In this document: positions 20,786 to 30,589 of the stretch, piece by piece
How positions within the stretch are numbered: position 1 is the stretch's first letter
Layout of the letters: every line of letters begins with the position of its first letter
Source of the DNA: Pseudomonas sp. URIL14HWK12:I12
Lineage (GTDB): Bacteria > Pseudomonadota > Gammaproteobacteria > Pseudomonadales > Pseudomonadaceae
Length of the DNA stretch: 64,000 nucleotides
Reading direction: 5' to 3'
Assembly (NCBI RefSeq): GCF_003097135.1
Contig: NZ_QEQL01000003.1
Span: 186,001 to 250,000, forward strand
Notes under the pieces: model-generated
The model's input: only the letters and a program-made list of their open reading frames with translations
Database searches by the model: none
What the model was told of the DNA's origin: nothing
Program-made: the position numbers and the translations under genes

Positions 20786-21669
20786 AACAGGGCGTTCGTT
20801 TCTCCAGCGTGATGCTGTGGCTGGGCCTGATCTTCATCTACGCGCCGATGGTCATCCTGGTGATCTACTCGTTCAACGCTTCGCGGCTGGTAACGGTGTG
20901 GGGCGGTTGGTCGGTGAGCTGGTACGTGAGCCTGCTGGATAATGGCCAGCTCATCTCGGCGGTGTTCCGCTCGTTGGAAATCGCCGTGTACACGGCGGTC
21001 TCGGCGGTGGTGTTGGGTACCATGGCCGCGTTCGTGCTCACCCGCGTTTCGCGCTTCAAGGGCCGCACCCTGTTCGGTGGCCTGGTGACCGCGCCGCTGG
21101 TGATGCCCGAGGTGATCACGGGCCTGTCGCTGCTGTTGCTGTTCGTGGCCATGGCCCAAGCCATCGGCTGGCCGGCCGAGCGCGGCATCACCACCATCTG
21201 GATTGCCCACACCACCTTCTGCACCTCCTACGTGGCGGTGGTGGTGTCGGCCAGGCTGCGTGAGCTGGACCTCTCCATCGAGGAGGCGGCCATGGACCTG
21301 GGCGCTCGGCCTCTGAAAGTGTTTCTGCTGATCACCATCCCGATGATCGCACCGTCGCTGGCAGCGGGGGGCATGATGTCGTTCGCGCTGTCACTGGACG
21401 ACCTGGTGCTGGCCAGCTTCGTTTCCGGCCCCGGCTCGACCACGTTGCCGATGGAGGTGTTCTCGCAGGTGCGCCTGGGCGTGAAGCCTGAGATCAACGC
21501 CATCGCCAGCCTGATTCTGCTGGTGGTGTCGCTGTTTACCTTCCTGGTGTGGTTCTTCACGCGCCGGGCCGAGGAAGCGCGGCGCAAGGCGGTTCAGGCT
21601 GCGATCGAGGAGGCGGCTGCGGCCAATGCCTCCAGCACGGCACACGCCGGCACCCTGGCTCGCCCCTAG
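20782..21669 (+). CDS. spuH: Polyamine ABC transporter permease SpuH (PotI)
   Basis: The 295-residue protein is the second permease subunit, with about six helices and the EAA loop EAAMDLGARPLKVFLLITIPMIAPSL. The cytoplasmic C-terminus is Ala-rich (AAIEEAAAANASS). It pairs with SpuG to form the channel energised by SpuF. It is the last gene of the operon: a strong intrinsic terminator begins 12 bp after the stop. Confidence 0.95.
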   Translation: MKQGVRFSSVMLWLGLIFIYAPMVILVIYSFNASRLVTVWGGWSVSWYVSLLDNGQLISAVFRSLEIAVYTAVSAVVLGTMAAFVLTRVSRFKGRTLFGGLVTAPLVMPEVITGLSLLLLFVAMAQAIGWPAERGITTIWIAHTTFCTSYVAVVVSARLRELDLSIEEAAMDLGARPLKVFLLITIPMIAPSLAAGGMMSFALSLDDLVLASFVSGPGSTTLPMEVFSQVRLGVKPEINAIASLILLVVSLFTFLVWFFTRRAEEARRKAVQAAIEEAAAANASSTAHAGTLARP

Positions 21670-21680
21670 GCCTTGCCAGC

Positions 21681-21731
21681 ACGGCCCGTGTGGCAGAACA
21701 TGCCCTCACGTTCTGCCACACGGGCCGTTTT
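21681..21731 (+). terminator. Strong intrinsic terminator after spuH
   Basis: A perfect 19-bp inverted repeat (21681-21699 with 21710-21728) closes a 10-nt loop and runs into TTTT at 21728-21731. It is the strongest terminator-like structure seen in the window. Oddly, the start codon of the next gene follows at 21733. Confidence 0.9.
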
Positions 21732-21732
21732 C

Positions 21733-22659
21733 ATGTCTGCGATCTTTCAGCCCGATGCCCTGCGCCAGAGCCTCGGGGCGTTGGCCAAGGGCGATGCATT
21801 GTCGCGCCATGGGCTGGCTTACCAACGCTACTACGGCCTGGCCCTCGAAGGCTGCGAAACACGCCTGGGCGTGTTCGAGGCGGCGGGCTTTCAACTGGTG
21901 GCTCAGCTGTGGAGCCCAGCCCGGCCACGCGGCACGTTGATCCTGCTGCACGGCTATTACGACCACATGGGCCTGTACCGTCATGTGATCGACTGGGCGT
22001 TGGGCCTGGGGTTGGCAGTGCTAGGGTGCGATTTGCCAGGCCATGGCCTGTCCAGCGGCGAGCGAGCCAGCATCCGGGATTTTGCCCACTACCAGGCAAT
22101 GCTCGATGGCCTTTTGCAAGAGGCGCATGCCAATGCTTTGCCTAAACCCTGGCACTTGCTTGGGCAGAGCACGGGCGGGGCGATCGCGGTCGATCACTTG
22201 CTCAACCGCCCCGACAGCCCGGTCGACGGGCAGGCCATCCTGCTCGCGCCGCTGGTGCGCCCGCGCGCGTGGGGCTGGTCGCAGTTGAGCTATCACGCCC
22301 TGCGACCTTTCGTGGGCAGCATCGCCCGGCGCTTCAGTGAAAACACCAACGACCCAACTTTCTTGCCGTTTCTGGAGGCCGACCCATTGCAACCGCGCCG
22401 GCTGCCTACGGCTTGGGTAGGGGCATTGGCCAAGTGGGTGCGGCACATCGAGCGCTCGCCGGGCAGTGGGCGTAGCCCGCTCATCGTTCAAGGCGAGCAG
22501 GACATGACCGTCGACTGGCGGCACAACCTCAAGGTGCTGGAGAGTAAATTCACCGGGCCCAGGCTACTGCGCCTGCCCGCAGCACGGCATCACCTGGCCA
22601 ATGAACTGCCGGAGCTGCGCCGGGAGTACTTCGACTACCTGGCGGGCTACCTTGCCTGA
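21733..22659 (+). CDS. Alpha/beta hydrolase (monoglyceride-lipase/lysophospholipase-like)
   Basis: The 308-residue protein is a Hydrolase_4-type alpha/beta hydrolase: oxyanion-side LILLHGYYDHMG, nucleophile elbow GQSTGG, late Asp in EQDMTVDW and His in ARHHLANE. It probably cleaves an ester such as a lysolipid or monoglyceride; the substrate is unknown. The start is uncertain: ATG 21733 fits the conserved N-terminus but stands directly after the spuH terminator with no ribosome site. ATG 21700 or 21673 would lie within or upstream of that hairpin. Translation may be leaderless or read from transcripts that pass the terminator. Confidence 0.85.
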   Translation: MSAIFQPDALRQSLGALAKGDALSRHGLAYQRYYGLALEGCETRLGVFEAAGFQLVAQLWSPARPRGTLILLHGYYDHMGLYRHVIDWALGLGLAVLGCDLPGHGLSSGERASIRDFAHYQAMLDGLLQEAHANALPKPWHLLGQSTGGAIAVDHLLNRPDSPVDGQAILLAPLVRPRAWGWSQLSYHALRPFVGSIARRFSENTNDPTFLPFLEADPLQPRRLPTAWVGALAKWVRHIERSPGSGRSPLIVQGEQDMTVDWRHNLKVLESKFTGPRLLRLPAARHHLANELPELRREYFDYLAGYLA

Positions 22660-22664
22660 GTCGC

Positions 22665-23405
22665 CTACGGCGCGGGCTGGCCTACTGCCAACCCCGCCTT
22701 CACCGCTGCCAGCGCGGCCTGGTAATAAGCCTTACCCTCCGCTGACTCGGCGAAGCTGACGAACTCTTCCAGCTCCGGGTCTGACAAGTCGCGGTACACG
22801 TACAGCAACGTGTTGTCCATGTCGTTGCCGATCTGCTGCATCAGCCGGGCGCGCTGGCTGTCGAGCAGGTTCTGGCTCGAGCCGCCGCCGAGCAACCCCG
22901 GGATCATCGAGCTGAGGCTGTCAGCGGCGACCCCGGCGATGGCCAGGCTCACTTCGGCACCGGCCTCCCGCGCCGGCAGGGCGCGGGCCAGGTGGCCAAT
23001 CAACAATTGGCGAGTGTCGGAGGCCTGCATGTGCGGCAGGCCGCCTGCGTTTTTCGCCAACTGATCCGGGCGAGTAGCCAGCAGCTCTGCGCTGACGATC
23101 TTGCGGCCTAGCGGGCCCTGGAAGAAGCCCAGTGCCGGCTGCGGGTTGCCCAGTGCCTGGCGCAGGCGATTCTCGGCGCGTTGGTCCATCGCCTGTGCGC
23201 TGAAGCGCTGGTTGCTGTTATTGACCAAGGCCTGAAAAACCGCAGGCGGCAGGCTGTTCTGGTAACGCTGCTGGGCCGCTTTGAGCGCCGCGTTGAAGTG
23301 GGCGCGCTGGTCAGGCCAGCCGGCAGCCTTGTACAACTGATCGTAGGCATCGGCCCAGGCCGGCAGGGCGCAGCAGATCAGCAGGGTGAAAAGAAGGCGA
23401 CGCAT
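22665..23405 (-). CDS. Exported DUF2059-family protein
   Basis: The 246-residue protein has a clear Sec signal peptide (RRLLFTLLICCALPAWA) and a helical body ending in the DUF2059-like motif YVYRDLSDPELEEFVSFAESAEGKAYYQAAL. Its function is unknown; it should be periplasmic. ATG 23405 follows CAGGAGTCCTTC. The gene converges with the hydrolase gene, with 5 bp between the stops, and is divergent from the 2OG oxygenase gene. Confidence 0.85.
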   Translation of the reverse strand: MRRLLFTLLICCALPAWADAYDQLYKAAGWPDQRAHFNAALKAAQQRYQNSLPPAVFQALVNNSNQRFSAQAMDQRAENRLRQALGNPQPALGFFQGPLGRKIVSAELLATRPDQLAKNAGGLPHMQASDTRQLLIGHLARALPAREAGAEVSLAIAGVAADSLSSMIPGLLGGGSSQNLLDSQRARLMQQIGNDMDNTLLYVYRDLSDPELEEFVSFAESAEGKAYYQAALAAVKAGLAVGQPAP

Positions 23406-23527
23406 GAAGGACTCCTGTCGGCAGGCCGCTATTGTCCGTGGGCTGAACAACTTTTGTCGAGAGACGCGCGATGCGCGTGCGCATTTGCGAGCAAACACCA
23501 CTGTTGCTTTGCGTGCCGTGAGCTACT

Positions 23528-24160
23528 ATGCGCGCCATGCATACTTCCTTCGATGACACCCTGGCGCAACGCATCGTCGACGACCTGGCCGAGCATGGCT
23601 GGTCGCGGCAAGACTGCTGTGTGCCTGACCTTCTGACCGCTGCGCTGGCGCAGGAGTGCCGTCGGCGTGCAGCCGTGGGCGAACTGGCGCCTGCAGCGGT
23701 GGGCCGTGGCGACGCGCAGGAGGTCCGGGAAAGCATCCGAGGCGACCTCACCCAATGGATCGACCCCGGCGAGGCGCCATGCACCGACCGGTACCTGGCG
23801 TTGATGGATACCCTGCGAGAGGCGCTCAACCGTGGTTTGTTTCTGGGCCTTGAAGACTTCGAGTGCCACTTCGCGCTGTATCCGGCGGGGGCGTTCTACA
23901 AGCGGCATCTTGACCGCTTTCGTGACGACGACCGGCGCATGGTATCGGCGGTGTTGTACCTGAACCCCAACTGGGACGAGGGTGATGGCGGTGAGCTGCG
24001 CCTGTATTTCAAGGATGGCAGCACCCTGGACGTCCCGCCGCGTGGCGGTTGCCTGGTGGTGTTTCTGTCGGGGGAGCTGCCGCACGAGGTGCTGCCCACG
24101 GGCTGCGAGCGGCTGTCGTTGACGGGGTGGTTCAGGCGGCGGGGGAATGAGCCTTTCTAA
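23528..24160 (+). CDS. 2-oxoglutarate/Fe(II)-dependent oxygenase
   Basis: The 210-residue protein has a double-stranded beta-helix oxygenase core of the prolyl-4-hydroxylase type. The iron ligands are visible as His-x-Asp in YKRHLDRF and a distal His in GELPHEV, with the oxoglutarate-binding Arg in CERLSLTGW. The segment AVLYLNPNWDEGDGGELRLY is typical of this family. It hydroxylates an unidentified protein or small molecule in the cytoplasm. ATG 23528 was used; ATG 23537 is an alternative. A bidirectional terminator separates it from convergent serA. Confidence 0.88.
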   Translation: MRAMHTSFDDTLAQRIVDDLAEHGWSRQDCCVPDLLTAALAQECRRRAAVGELAPAAVGRGDAQEVRESIRGDLTQWIDPGEAPCTDRYLALMDTLREALNRGLFLGLEDFECHFALYPAGAFYKRHLDRFRDDDRRMVSAVLYLNPNWDEGDGGELRLYFKDGSTLDVPPRGGCLVVFLSGELPHEVLPTGCERLSLTGWFRRRGNEPF

Positions 24161-24168
24161 CGACTGTG

Positions 24169-24202
24169 CCCGGCAGCCGGCCCTGTGGGCCGGCCCGCCG
24201 GG
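24169..24202. terminator. Bidirectional hairpin between 2OG oxygenase gene and serA
   Basis: GCCGGCCC (24176-24183) pairs with GGGCCGGC (24187-24194) around a 3-nt loop, extended by CCCGGC (24169-24174) with GCCGGG (24197-24202). It lies between two converging stop codons and probably ends both transcripts, though no good T-run is present on either side. Confidence 0.65.
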
Positions 24203-24210
24203 TGTGAGGC

Positions 24211-25440
24211 TTAGAACAGTACGCGGCTGCGGATGGTGCCCTTGATGTGCTGCAGCTTCTCCTGCGCCAGGTCCGAGTACTCGGCGTCAACGTCGATGAC
24301 GACATAACCGACGCTTTCATTGGTTTGCAGGAACTGGCCGGAGATGTTGATGCCGTTCTCGGCGAACACCTTGTTGATTTCGCTGAGCACGCCCGGGATG
24401 TTCTGGTGAATGTGCAGCAGGCGGTGCTTGCCCGGGTGCGCTGGCAGGGCGACTTCGGGGAAGTTGACCGACGACACCGAAGTGCCGTTGTCGCTGTACT
24501 TGACCAGTTTCTCCGCCACTTCCAGCCCGATATTGGCCTGAGCCTCGGCGGTGGAGCCACCGATGTGCGGGGTCAGGATGACGTTGTCCAGGCCGCGCAG
24601 CGGGCTTTCGAAGGTCTCGTCGTTGGAGCGAGGCTCGACCGGGAACACGTCGATGGCTGCGCCGATCAGGTGCTTGGCCTTGATCGCTTCGGCCAGGGCC
24701 TCGAGGCGAACCACAGTGCCGCGTGCAGCGTTGATCAGGATGCTGCCTTTTTTCATCGCGGCGATTTCGGCTTCACCGATCATCCACTGGGTGGAGGGCA
24801 GTTCAGGCACGTGCAGCGAGACGATGTCGGCCAGGCCCAGCAGTTCCTTGAGGGTGGGCACCTGGTTGGCGTTGCCCAGCGGCAGCTTGGTCAGCGGGTC
24901 GTAGAAATACACCTGCATGCCCAGGCTTTCAGCCAGCACCGACAGTTGAGTGCCGATCGAACCGTAACCGACGATGCCCAGCTTCTTGCCCCGGATCTCG
25001 AAGGAGTTCGCGGCGCTCTTGATCCAGCCGCCACGGTGGCAGGAGGCGTTCTTCTCCGGAATGCCGCGCAGCAACAGGATGGCCTGGCCCAGCACCAGCT
25101 CGGCGACCGAACGGGTGTTGGAATAGGGGGCGTTGAAGACCACGATGCCACGCTCGCGGGCCGCATTCAGGTCAACCTGGTTGGTGCCGATGCAGAAGCA
25201 GCCGACGGCGATCAGCTTCTTGGCGCAGTCGAACACCTCGGCAGTAAGCTGGGTGCGGGAGCGGATGCCGATGAAATGGGCATCGGCGATCTTTTCCTTG
25301 AGCTGGGCCTCGGGAAGGGAGCCAGTGAGGTACTCGATGTTGGAGTAACCGGCCGCCTTCAGCGTATCGACGGCGTTTTGGTGAACTCCTTCGAGGAGAA
25401 GGAACTTGATCTTGCTCTTGTCGAGAGAAGTCTTGCTCAT
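24211..25440 (-). CDS. serA: D-3-phosphoglycerate dehydrogenase
   Basis: The 409-residue protein catalyses the first step of serine synthesis, oxidising 3-phosphoglycerate with NAD+. The Rossmann motif GIVGYGSIGTQ, the active-site Arg/Glu/His segments (INAARGTVV, ILTPHIGGST) and a C-terminal ACT domain (from about residue 335, HIHQNIPGVLSEINKV) are present. The length is that of the short, E. coli-type enzyme regulated by serine at the ACT domain. It stands alone, divergent from the FAH-family gene. Confidence 0.97.
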   Translation of the reverse strand: MSKTSLDKSKIKFLLLEGVHQNAVDTLKAAGYSNIEYLTGSLPEAQLKEKIADAHFIGIRSRTQLTAEVFDCAKKLIAVGCFCIGTNQVDLNAARERGIVVFNAPYSNTRSVAELVLGQAILLLRGIPEKNASCHRGGWIKSAANSFEIRGKKLGIVGYGSIGTQLSVLAESLGMQVYFYDPLTKLPLGNANQVPTLKELLGLADIVSLHVPELPSTQWMIGEAEIAAMKKGSILINAARGTVVRLEALAEAIKAKHLIGAAIDVFPVEPRSNDETFESPLRGLDNVILTPHIGGSTAEAQANIGLEVAEKLVKYSDNGTSVSSVNFPEVALPAHPGKHRLLHIHQNIPGVLSEINKVFAENGINISGQFLQTNESVGYVVIDVDAEYSDLAQEKLQHIKGTIRSRVLF

Positions 25441-25642
25441 CTGCTTTAAACCTGCGCTCCGGAGAGTAAAGTAGCGTTATGAAGGGCCGGCCAGAGGCGC
25501 TGCAGCCTGCGTGGCGGGCGCCTATGCTAGCATAGCTGCGACATTTATCGGCCAGTACGCGACGTGAAGGCTGTTCATCTGGACGATGAACAAATCACGT
25601 GGAAGGCTTGTGCCGGCATCCCTACAACGAGTGGAGTGGCTC

Positions 25643-26311
25643 ATGAGTTACCAGCATCAATACGTCGATGGCACGCGCATCCATTTCCCGCTTGGCAAGG
25701 TGGTGTGCATCGGCCGCAACTACGCCGAACACGCCAAGGAGTTGAACAACCCGGTGCCCAGCGAGCCGCTGCTGTTCATCAAGCCGGGCAGTTGCGTGGT
25801 GCCGGCCGACGGCGGGTTCAAGATCCCGCAGGGCCGTGGCTCGGTTCACTATGAAACGGAAATCGCCGTCCTTCTCGGCAAGCCGCTGTCCACTGCGCCG
25901 AGCGAAGAAGAGGTGCTTGACGCCATTTCCGGCTTCGCGCCAGCCTTGGACCTCACCTTGCGCGATGTTCAGTCCCGCCTCAAGGAAAAAGGGCTGCCCT
26001 GGGAACTGGCCAAGTCGTTCGACGGTGCGTGTGTGCTGTCGCCGTTCGTGGCAGCGAGCGAGTTCACCGACTTCACCTCCATCCCGGTTCGCCTGACGCT
26101 CAATGGCGAACTGCGCCAGGACGGCAGCAGCGCGATGATGCTCAACCCCATCGTGCCGATGATCCAGTACATGGCGGCACACTTCAGCCTGCAGGCCGGT
26201 GACGTGATCCTTACGGGTACGCCGGCGGGCGTTGGCGAGCTGGCGGCCGGCGATGAGCTGGTGATGGAGTTGCCAGGCTCGGTGCGCGTCGAAACCCGCG
26301 TGCTCGAATAA
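25643..26311 (+). CDS. Fumarylacetoacetate hydrolase-family protein (FAHD1-like)
   Basis: The 222-residue protein has the compact FAH fold: KVVCIGRNYAEHAKEL at the start, VHYETEIAVLLG with the metal-binding Glu pair, and DVILTGTPAGVG near the end. Bacterial relatives (YcgM/FAHD1) act on acylpyruvates or oxaloacetate with Mg2+. The exact substrate is not known. ATG 25643 is preceded by GGAGTGGCTC; an upstream in-frame ATG at 25586 would add 19 unconserved residues. Confidence 0.88.
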   Translation: MSYQHQYVDGTRIHFPLGKVVCIGRNYAEHAKELNNPVPSEPLLFIKPGSCVVPADGGFKIPQGRGSVHYETEIAVLLGKPLSTAPSEEEVLDAISGFAPALDLTLRDVQSRLKEKGLPWELAKSFDGACVLSPFVAASEFTDFTSIPVRLTLNGELRQDGSSAMMLNPIVPMIQYMAAHFSLQAGDVILTGTPAGVGELAAGDELVMELPGSVRVETRVLE

Positions 26312-26408
26312 CGGGTGGCTTGACCGTTTTTTCACATTGCACCCGGATAATGCGCCGCTTCGCCTAGCGTTATCCGGTCCCGCCATGCCCGAACAGAGCT
26401 TCAGCACA

Positions 26409-27302
26409 ATGCCCAGAATCTTCACGCCTAAGCGCAATCGCTGGTTGCTCGGGCTGCTGCTGGTGCTACTGGCAAGCTACGCAGTGGCGGTGGTGCTTCA
26501 CTGGGACGACCGGCTGCGCTGGTCGTTGGCCGAATGGGCTACACCCGCCAAGGAGCGAGCCAACGCTGTTTGGCTGCCCGCCTACAGGGCCGACATCGAT
26601 GCCAAGCCTATGCCAGGCCTGGAAACCGACGAAGCTTCGGACCTCTCCTACGACCCTTCGAGCAAAACCCTCTATAGCGTAATGGGCAAGCACCCGTTCC
26701 TGGTGCAGTTGAGCCTGGAGGGGGAGGTGCTGCGCAAGATCGAACTGGTGGGTTGGGCGAACCCTGAAGGTGTGGCGGTACTCGAAGATGGCCATATCGC
26801 TATTACCGACGAGCGCAGCCAGCTGCTGACCATCGTCACCGCGCCGCCGGGCGTCACGTCCCTGAACATCAAGGACTTTCCACAATTCCCGCTGGGCAAG
26901 GCACGTGAAAAGAACAAAGGCACCGAGGCGGTGGCCTGGGATGCCCAGGGCCAACGCGTGCTGTTCGGTCAGGAGCGGCCGGCTTTCCTTGAGAGCTGGC
27001 GCAGCAATGGCACTACGTTGCTGGGGCAGCCGATGACGCTGGCCGGCGGCCCCCTCGACCTTCGGAACCTTTCAGGGATGGACGTCGACCGCCGCACCGG
27101 GCACCTGCTACTGGTCTCGGCTGATTCGCACCTGATTCTGGAAACCGATTCGGCCGGCAAACCGGTCAGTTACATGACGCTGCTAGGGCATTTCAACGGC
27201 CTGGGCCAAACCATCCCGCGTGCTGAAGGGGTGGCCACCGACGAGCAGGGCACCTTGTACGTCATCAGCGAGCCCAACCTGTTCTACCGCTTCAAGCATT
27301 GA
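26409..27302 (+). CDS. SdiA-regulated-domain membrane-anchored protein (copy 1)
   Basis: The protein (about 297 residues from ATG 26409) has an N-terminal membrane anchor (NRWLLGLLLVLLASYAVAVVL) and a beta-propeller-like SdiA-regulated domain (LSYDPSSKTLYSVMG... AEGVATDEQGTLYVISEPNLFYRF). ATG 26385 is an alternative start and neither has a good ribosome site. The function is unknown; the domain should face the periplasm. A paralogue follows directly at 27381. Confidence 0.82.
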   Translation: MPRIFTPKRNRWLLGLLLVLLASYAVAVVLHWDDRLRWSLAEWATPAKERANAVWLPAYRADIDAKPMPGLETDEASDLSYDPSSKTLYSVMGKHPFLVQLSLEGEVLRKIELVGWANPEGVAVLEDGHIAITDERSQLLTIVTAPPGVTSLNIKDFPQFPLGKAREKNKGTEAVAWDAQGQRVLFGQERPAFLESWRSNGTTLLGQPMTLAGGPLDLRNLSGMDVDRRTGHLLLVSADSHLILETDSAGKPVSYMTLLGHFNGLGQTIPRAEGVATDEQGTLYVISEPNLFYRFKH

Positions 27303-27380
27303 TCTGAAACTGCCCTCCCGTTAAGGGCAAATTCAACGAGTTGTGCTCAAATTCCGGCCTTTTCCGACTGAGGCCTTCTA

Positions 27381-28289
27381 ATGGCGCGCCTGGCTGTATC
27401 TTTCCGTTGGCTTGCACCCCTGCTGCTGCTTCTGCTGATTGCGCTGGCCGCTACCGGCCAGTATCTGCGCTGGTTCGAACGTGGCTGGTTCAACCTGGTG
27501 CATTGGTGGGCGCCGGCCGAGCACTCGCTGGGCTTGGCGCAATACCGCTCGGTGATCGAGGGTAAGCCACTGGTAGGTGTACCGTCGGATGTGTCGGCGC
27601 TGACCTATCACACCGAACGCAAGACGCTGTTCACCATCACCAACAAGCTGCCGGAAGTGATCGAGCTCTCACTGCAGGGCGAGGTGCTGCGGCGCATTCG
27701 GGTCGAAGGCATTGCCGACCCGGAAGCCATCGAATACATCGCTGGCGATACTTTCGTAGTGACCGATGAGCGCGAACAGCAACTGGTGCGGATCGACGTT
27801 ACAGAGGGCACCGCAGTCATCGATGCCAGCAACGCCCCGCGCTTGAGCCTGGGGTTGGGCCGCAATGGCAACAAGGGGTTCGAGGGGTTGGCCTACGACC
27901 GGCAGGGCCAGCGACTGTACGTGGCCAAGGAACGCGACCCGATGCGGATTTTCGAAGTGGAAGGGTTCGCCGAGCCGGGCCTGGCTGGCAGCGTGAACAT
28001 TCAGGAAGCGCCCAAGCGGGATGCCCGGCTGTTCGTGCGCGACTTGTCGAGTTTGCAGTTCGACGAGGCCACCGGCCATCTGTTGGCGCTGTCGGATGAG
28101 TCGAGGCTGGTGCTGGAGATAAACACCGCGGGCGAGGTGGTGGGCACGCTGGCTCTGCACGGCGGTGCTTCAGGCCTGGCCCGCGCGGTTCCCCAGGCGG
28201 AGGGGATGGCCTTGGACGAGCAGGGCACCCTTTACCTGGTCAGCGAGCCGAACCTGTTCTACGTATTCAGGAAGCCTTCAGCGCCTTGA
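27381..28289 (+). CDS. SdiA-regulated-domain membrane-anchored protein (copy 2)
   Basis: At 302 residues it closely parallels the preceding protein: N-terminal anchor ([17 protein letters not shown]), [26 protein letters not shown] and the closing [24 protein letters not shown]. The two genes are a tandem duplication that has diverged. This domain family is named for SdiA-regulated genes; no enzymatic residues are obvious. Its last 23 bp overlap the 3' end of convergent rpiA. Confidence 0.85.
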   Translation: MARLAVSFRWLAPLLLLLLIALAATGQYLRWFERGWFNLVHWWAPAEHSLGLAQYRSVIEGKPLVGVPSDVSALTYHTERKTLFTITNKLPEVIELSLQGEVLRRIRVEGIADPEAIEYIAGDTFVVTDEREQQLVRIDVTEGTAVIDASNAPRLSLGLGRNGNKGFEGLAYDRQGQRLYVAKERDPMRIFEVEGFAEPGLAGSVNIQEAPKRDARLFVRDLSSLQFDEATGHLLALSDESRLVLEINTAGEVVGTLALHGGASGLARAVPQAEGMALDEQGTLYLVSEPNLFYVFRKPSAP

Positions 28290-28941
28290 CGCCTTCGGCG
28301 GTGCCGAGCAGCAGCAGATCGGCAGGGCGTGCGGCGAACAGGCCATTGGTGACTACGCCGACAATGGCATTGATGTCCCGCTCCAGCGCCACCGGGTCGG
28401 TGATGCTCATGTTGTGCACATCGAGGATGATATTGCCGTTGTCGGTCACCACGCCTTCCCGGTACACCGGGTCGCCGCCCAGTTTTACCAGCTGGCGCGC
28501 TACGTGGCTTCGGGCCATTGGAATCACCTCTACCGGTAGCGGGAAGGCGCCCAGTACCGGCACCAGCTTGCTGGCGTCGGCGATGCAGATGAACGTGCTC
28601 GCCACGGCAGCGACGATCTTCTCGCGGGTCAGGGCTGCGCCACCGCCCTTGATCAGGTTGAGCCGCTCGTCGCTTTCATCGGCGCCATCGACGTAAAACT
28701 CAAGATCGCCCACCGCATTGAGCTCGTACACAGGAATGCCGTGCCCTTTCAGGCGTGCGGCGGTGGCCTCGGAGCTGGCCACGGCGCCGTCGAAAGCGCC
28801 TTTGTGCTGGGCCAGGGCATCGATGAAGCAGTTCGCGGTGGAGCCTGTGCCTACGCCGACGACGCTCTTGTCGGTGAGCTTGGGCAGGATGAAGTCCACG
28901 GCGGCCTGGGCCACGGCCTGTTTGAGCTGGTCTTGGGTCAT
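28267..28941 (-). CDS. rpiA: Ribose-5-phosphate isomerase A
   Basis: The 224-residue enzyme interconverts ribose 5-phosphate and ribulose 5-phosphate in the pentose phosphate pathway. [44 protein letters not shown] (catalytic Asp/Glu/Lys region) and the length all fit RpiA. ATG 28941 was chosen since it gives the family N-terminus [10 protein letters not shown]; the frame is open 50 codons further without support. It is divergent from ilvA, the order conserved in Pseudomonas. Confidence 0.96.
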   Translation of the reverse strand: MTQDQLKQAVAQAAVDFILPKLTDKSVVGVGTGSTANCFIDALAQHKGAFDGAVASSEATAARLKGHGIPVYELNAVGDLEFYVDGADESDERLNLIKGGGAALTREKIVAAVASTFICIADASKLVPVLGAFPLPVEVIPMARSHVARQLVKLGGDPVYREGVVTDNGNIILDVHNMSITDPVALERDINAIVGVVTNGLFAARPADLLLLGTAEGVKALKAS

Positions 28942-29059
28942 GATGCGGGTGTCGTGTGGTGCGAAAGGGCGCGCATTATAACAGCCGCCAGCGCTGCAAG
29001 CTCGGCCCCTGGCTGGTAGACTCGCCCTCCCTGCCTTCGCCCAGCCGTGACGTTTTCCG

Positions 29060-30574
29060 ATGCTCGAACAGTACGTAAAGAAAATCCTCACCTCGCGCGT
29101 TTACGACGTTGCCGTCGAAACCCCTCTGCAGCCGGCCGGGCAGTTGTCCAAGCGGCTGGGCAACCGGGTATTGCTCAAGCGCGAAGACCTTCAGCCGGTG
29201 TTCTCCTTCAAGGTTCGCGGTGCCTACAACAAGCTGGCGCAGCTCAGCGAGGCTGAGCGCGCCCGCGGAGTGGTCACGGCCTCGGCCGGTAACCACGCCC
29301 AGGGCCTGGCCTTGGCAGCCCGGGAAATGGGCGTGAAGGCGACCATCGTGATGCCCAAGACCACGCCGGAGATCAAGGTCGAAGGCGTGCGTTCGCGCGG
29401 GGGCAAGGTGGTGCTGCATGGCGACTCCTTCCCCGAAGCGCTGGCCTATTCGCTCAAGTTGGTGGGCGAAAAGGGCTACGTGTATGTGCACCCCTACGAT
29501 GACCCCGACACCATCGCAGGCCAGGGCACCGTGGCCATGGAGATCCTGCGCCAGCACCAGGGCGACCTCGACGCTATTTTCGTACCGGTAGGCGGGGGTG
29601 GCCTGATCGCGGGCATAGCGGCCTACGTCAAGTACCTGCGCCCGGAGGTGAAGGTAATCGGCGTCGAGCCAGACGACTCCAACTGCTTGCAGGCCGCGCT
29701 GGCGGCCGGCGAGCGTGTGGTGCTGCCGCAGGTGGGGTTGTTCGCCGACGGCGTGGCGGTGGCCCAGATCGGCCAGCACACCTTCGAGATCTGCCGCGAG
29801 CATGTCGATGAGGTGATCACTGTCAGCACCGACGAGATTTGCGCCGCGATCAAGGACATCTACGACGACACCCGCTCGATCACCGAGCCGGCCGGCGCGC
29901 TGGGTGTGGCGGGCATCAAGAAGTACGTCGAAGCCCGTGGCGCCAGCGGGCAAACGCTGATCGCCATCGATTCGGGTGCGAACGTCAACTTCGACCGCCT
30001 GCGCCATGTGGCCGAGCGGGCCGAGCTGGGCGAGGGGCGTGAGGCGATCATCGCCGTGACCATCCCGGAGCGGCCCGGCAGCTTCAAGGCCTTCTGTGAG
30101 GCAGTGGGCAAGCGGCAGATCACCGAATTCAACTACCGTTACCATACCGGTACCGAGGCGCACATCTTCGTCGGTGTGCAGACCCACCCCGACACCGACC
30201 CGCGCAGCGCGCTGGTGGCCAGCCTGCGCGAGCACGGCTTCCCGGTGCAGGACCTCACCGATAACGAGCTGGCCAAGCTTCACATCCGCCACATGGTCGG
30301 CGGCCACGCCGAAGCCGTGGATGATGAAATGGTGCTGCGCTTCGAGTTCCCCGAGCGGCCGGGCGCGCTGTTCAACTTTCTCAACCGCCTGGGCGGGCGC
30401 TGGAACATTTCCATGTTCCACTACCGCAATCACGGTGCGGCCGACGGCCGGGTGGTCGCCGGCCTGCAAGTGCCGCTGCACGAGCGCGAGCAGGCGCTGG
30501 CGGCGCTGGCCGAGATCGGCTATCCCTTCTGGGATGAAACCGACAACCCAGCCTATCGGCTGTTTCTGGGCTGA
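29060..30574 (+). CDS. ilvA: Threonine dehydratase, biosynthetic
   Basis: The 504-residue PLP enzyme deaminates threonine to 2-oxobutyrate, the entry to isoleucine synthesis. The PLP lysine is Lys51 in [12 protein letters not shown], and the phosphate-binding GGGGL loop is present near residue 188. The C-terminal part (about 325-504) holds two ACT-like regulatory domains, as in the isoleucine-inhibited enzyme. It starts 118 bp from divergent rpiA and is followed 15 bp later by a small membrane protein gene. Confidence 0.96.
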   Translation: MLEQYVKKILTSRVYDVAVETPLQPAGQLSKRLGNRVLLKREDLQPVFSFKVRGAYNKLAQLSEAERARGVVTASAGNHAQGLALAAREMGVKATIVMPKTTPEIKVEGVRSRGGKVVLHGDSFPEALAYSLKLVGEKGYVYVHPYDDPDTIAGQGTVAMEILRQHQGDLDAIFVPVGGGGLIAGIAAYVKYLRPEVKVIGVEPDDSNCLQAALAAGERVVLPQVGLFADGVAVAQIGQHTFEICREHVDEVITVSTDEICAAIKDIYDDTRSITEPAGALGVAGIKKYVEARGASGQTLIAIDSGANVNFDRLRHVAERAELGEGREAIIAVTIPERPGSFKAFCEAVGKRQITEFNYRYHTGTEAHIFVGVQTHPDTDPRSALVASLREHGFPVQDLTDNELAKLHIRHMVGGHAEAVDDEMVLRFEFPERPGALFNFLNRLGGRWNISMFHYRNHGAADGRVVAGLQVPLHEREQALAALAEIGYPFWDETDNPAYRLFLG

Positions 30575-30589
30575 AACCCGCGAGGCACC

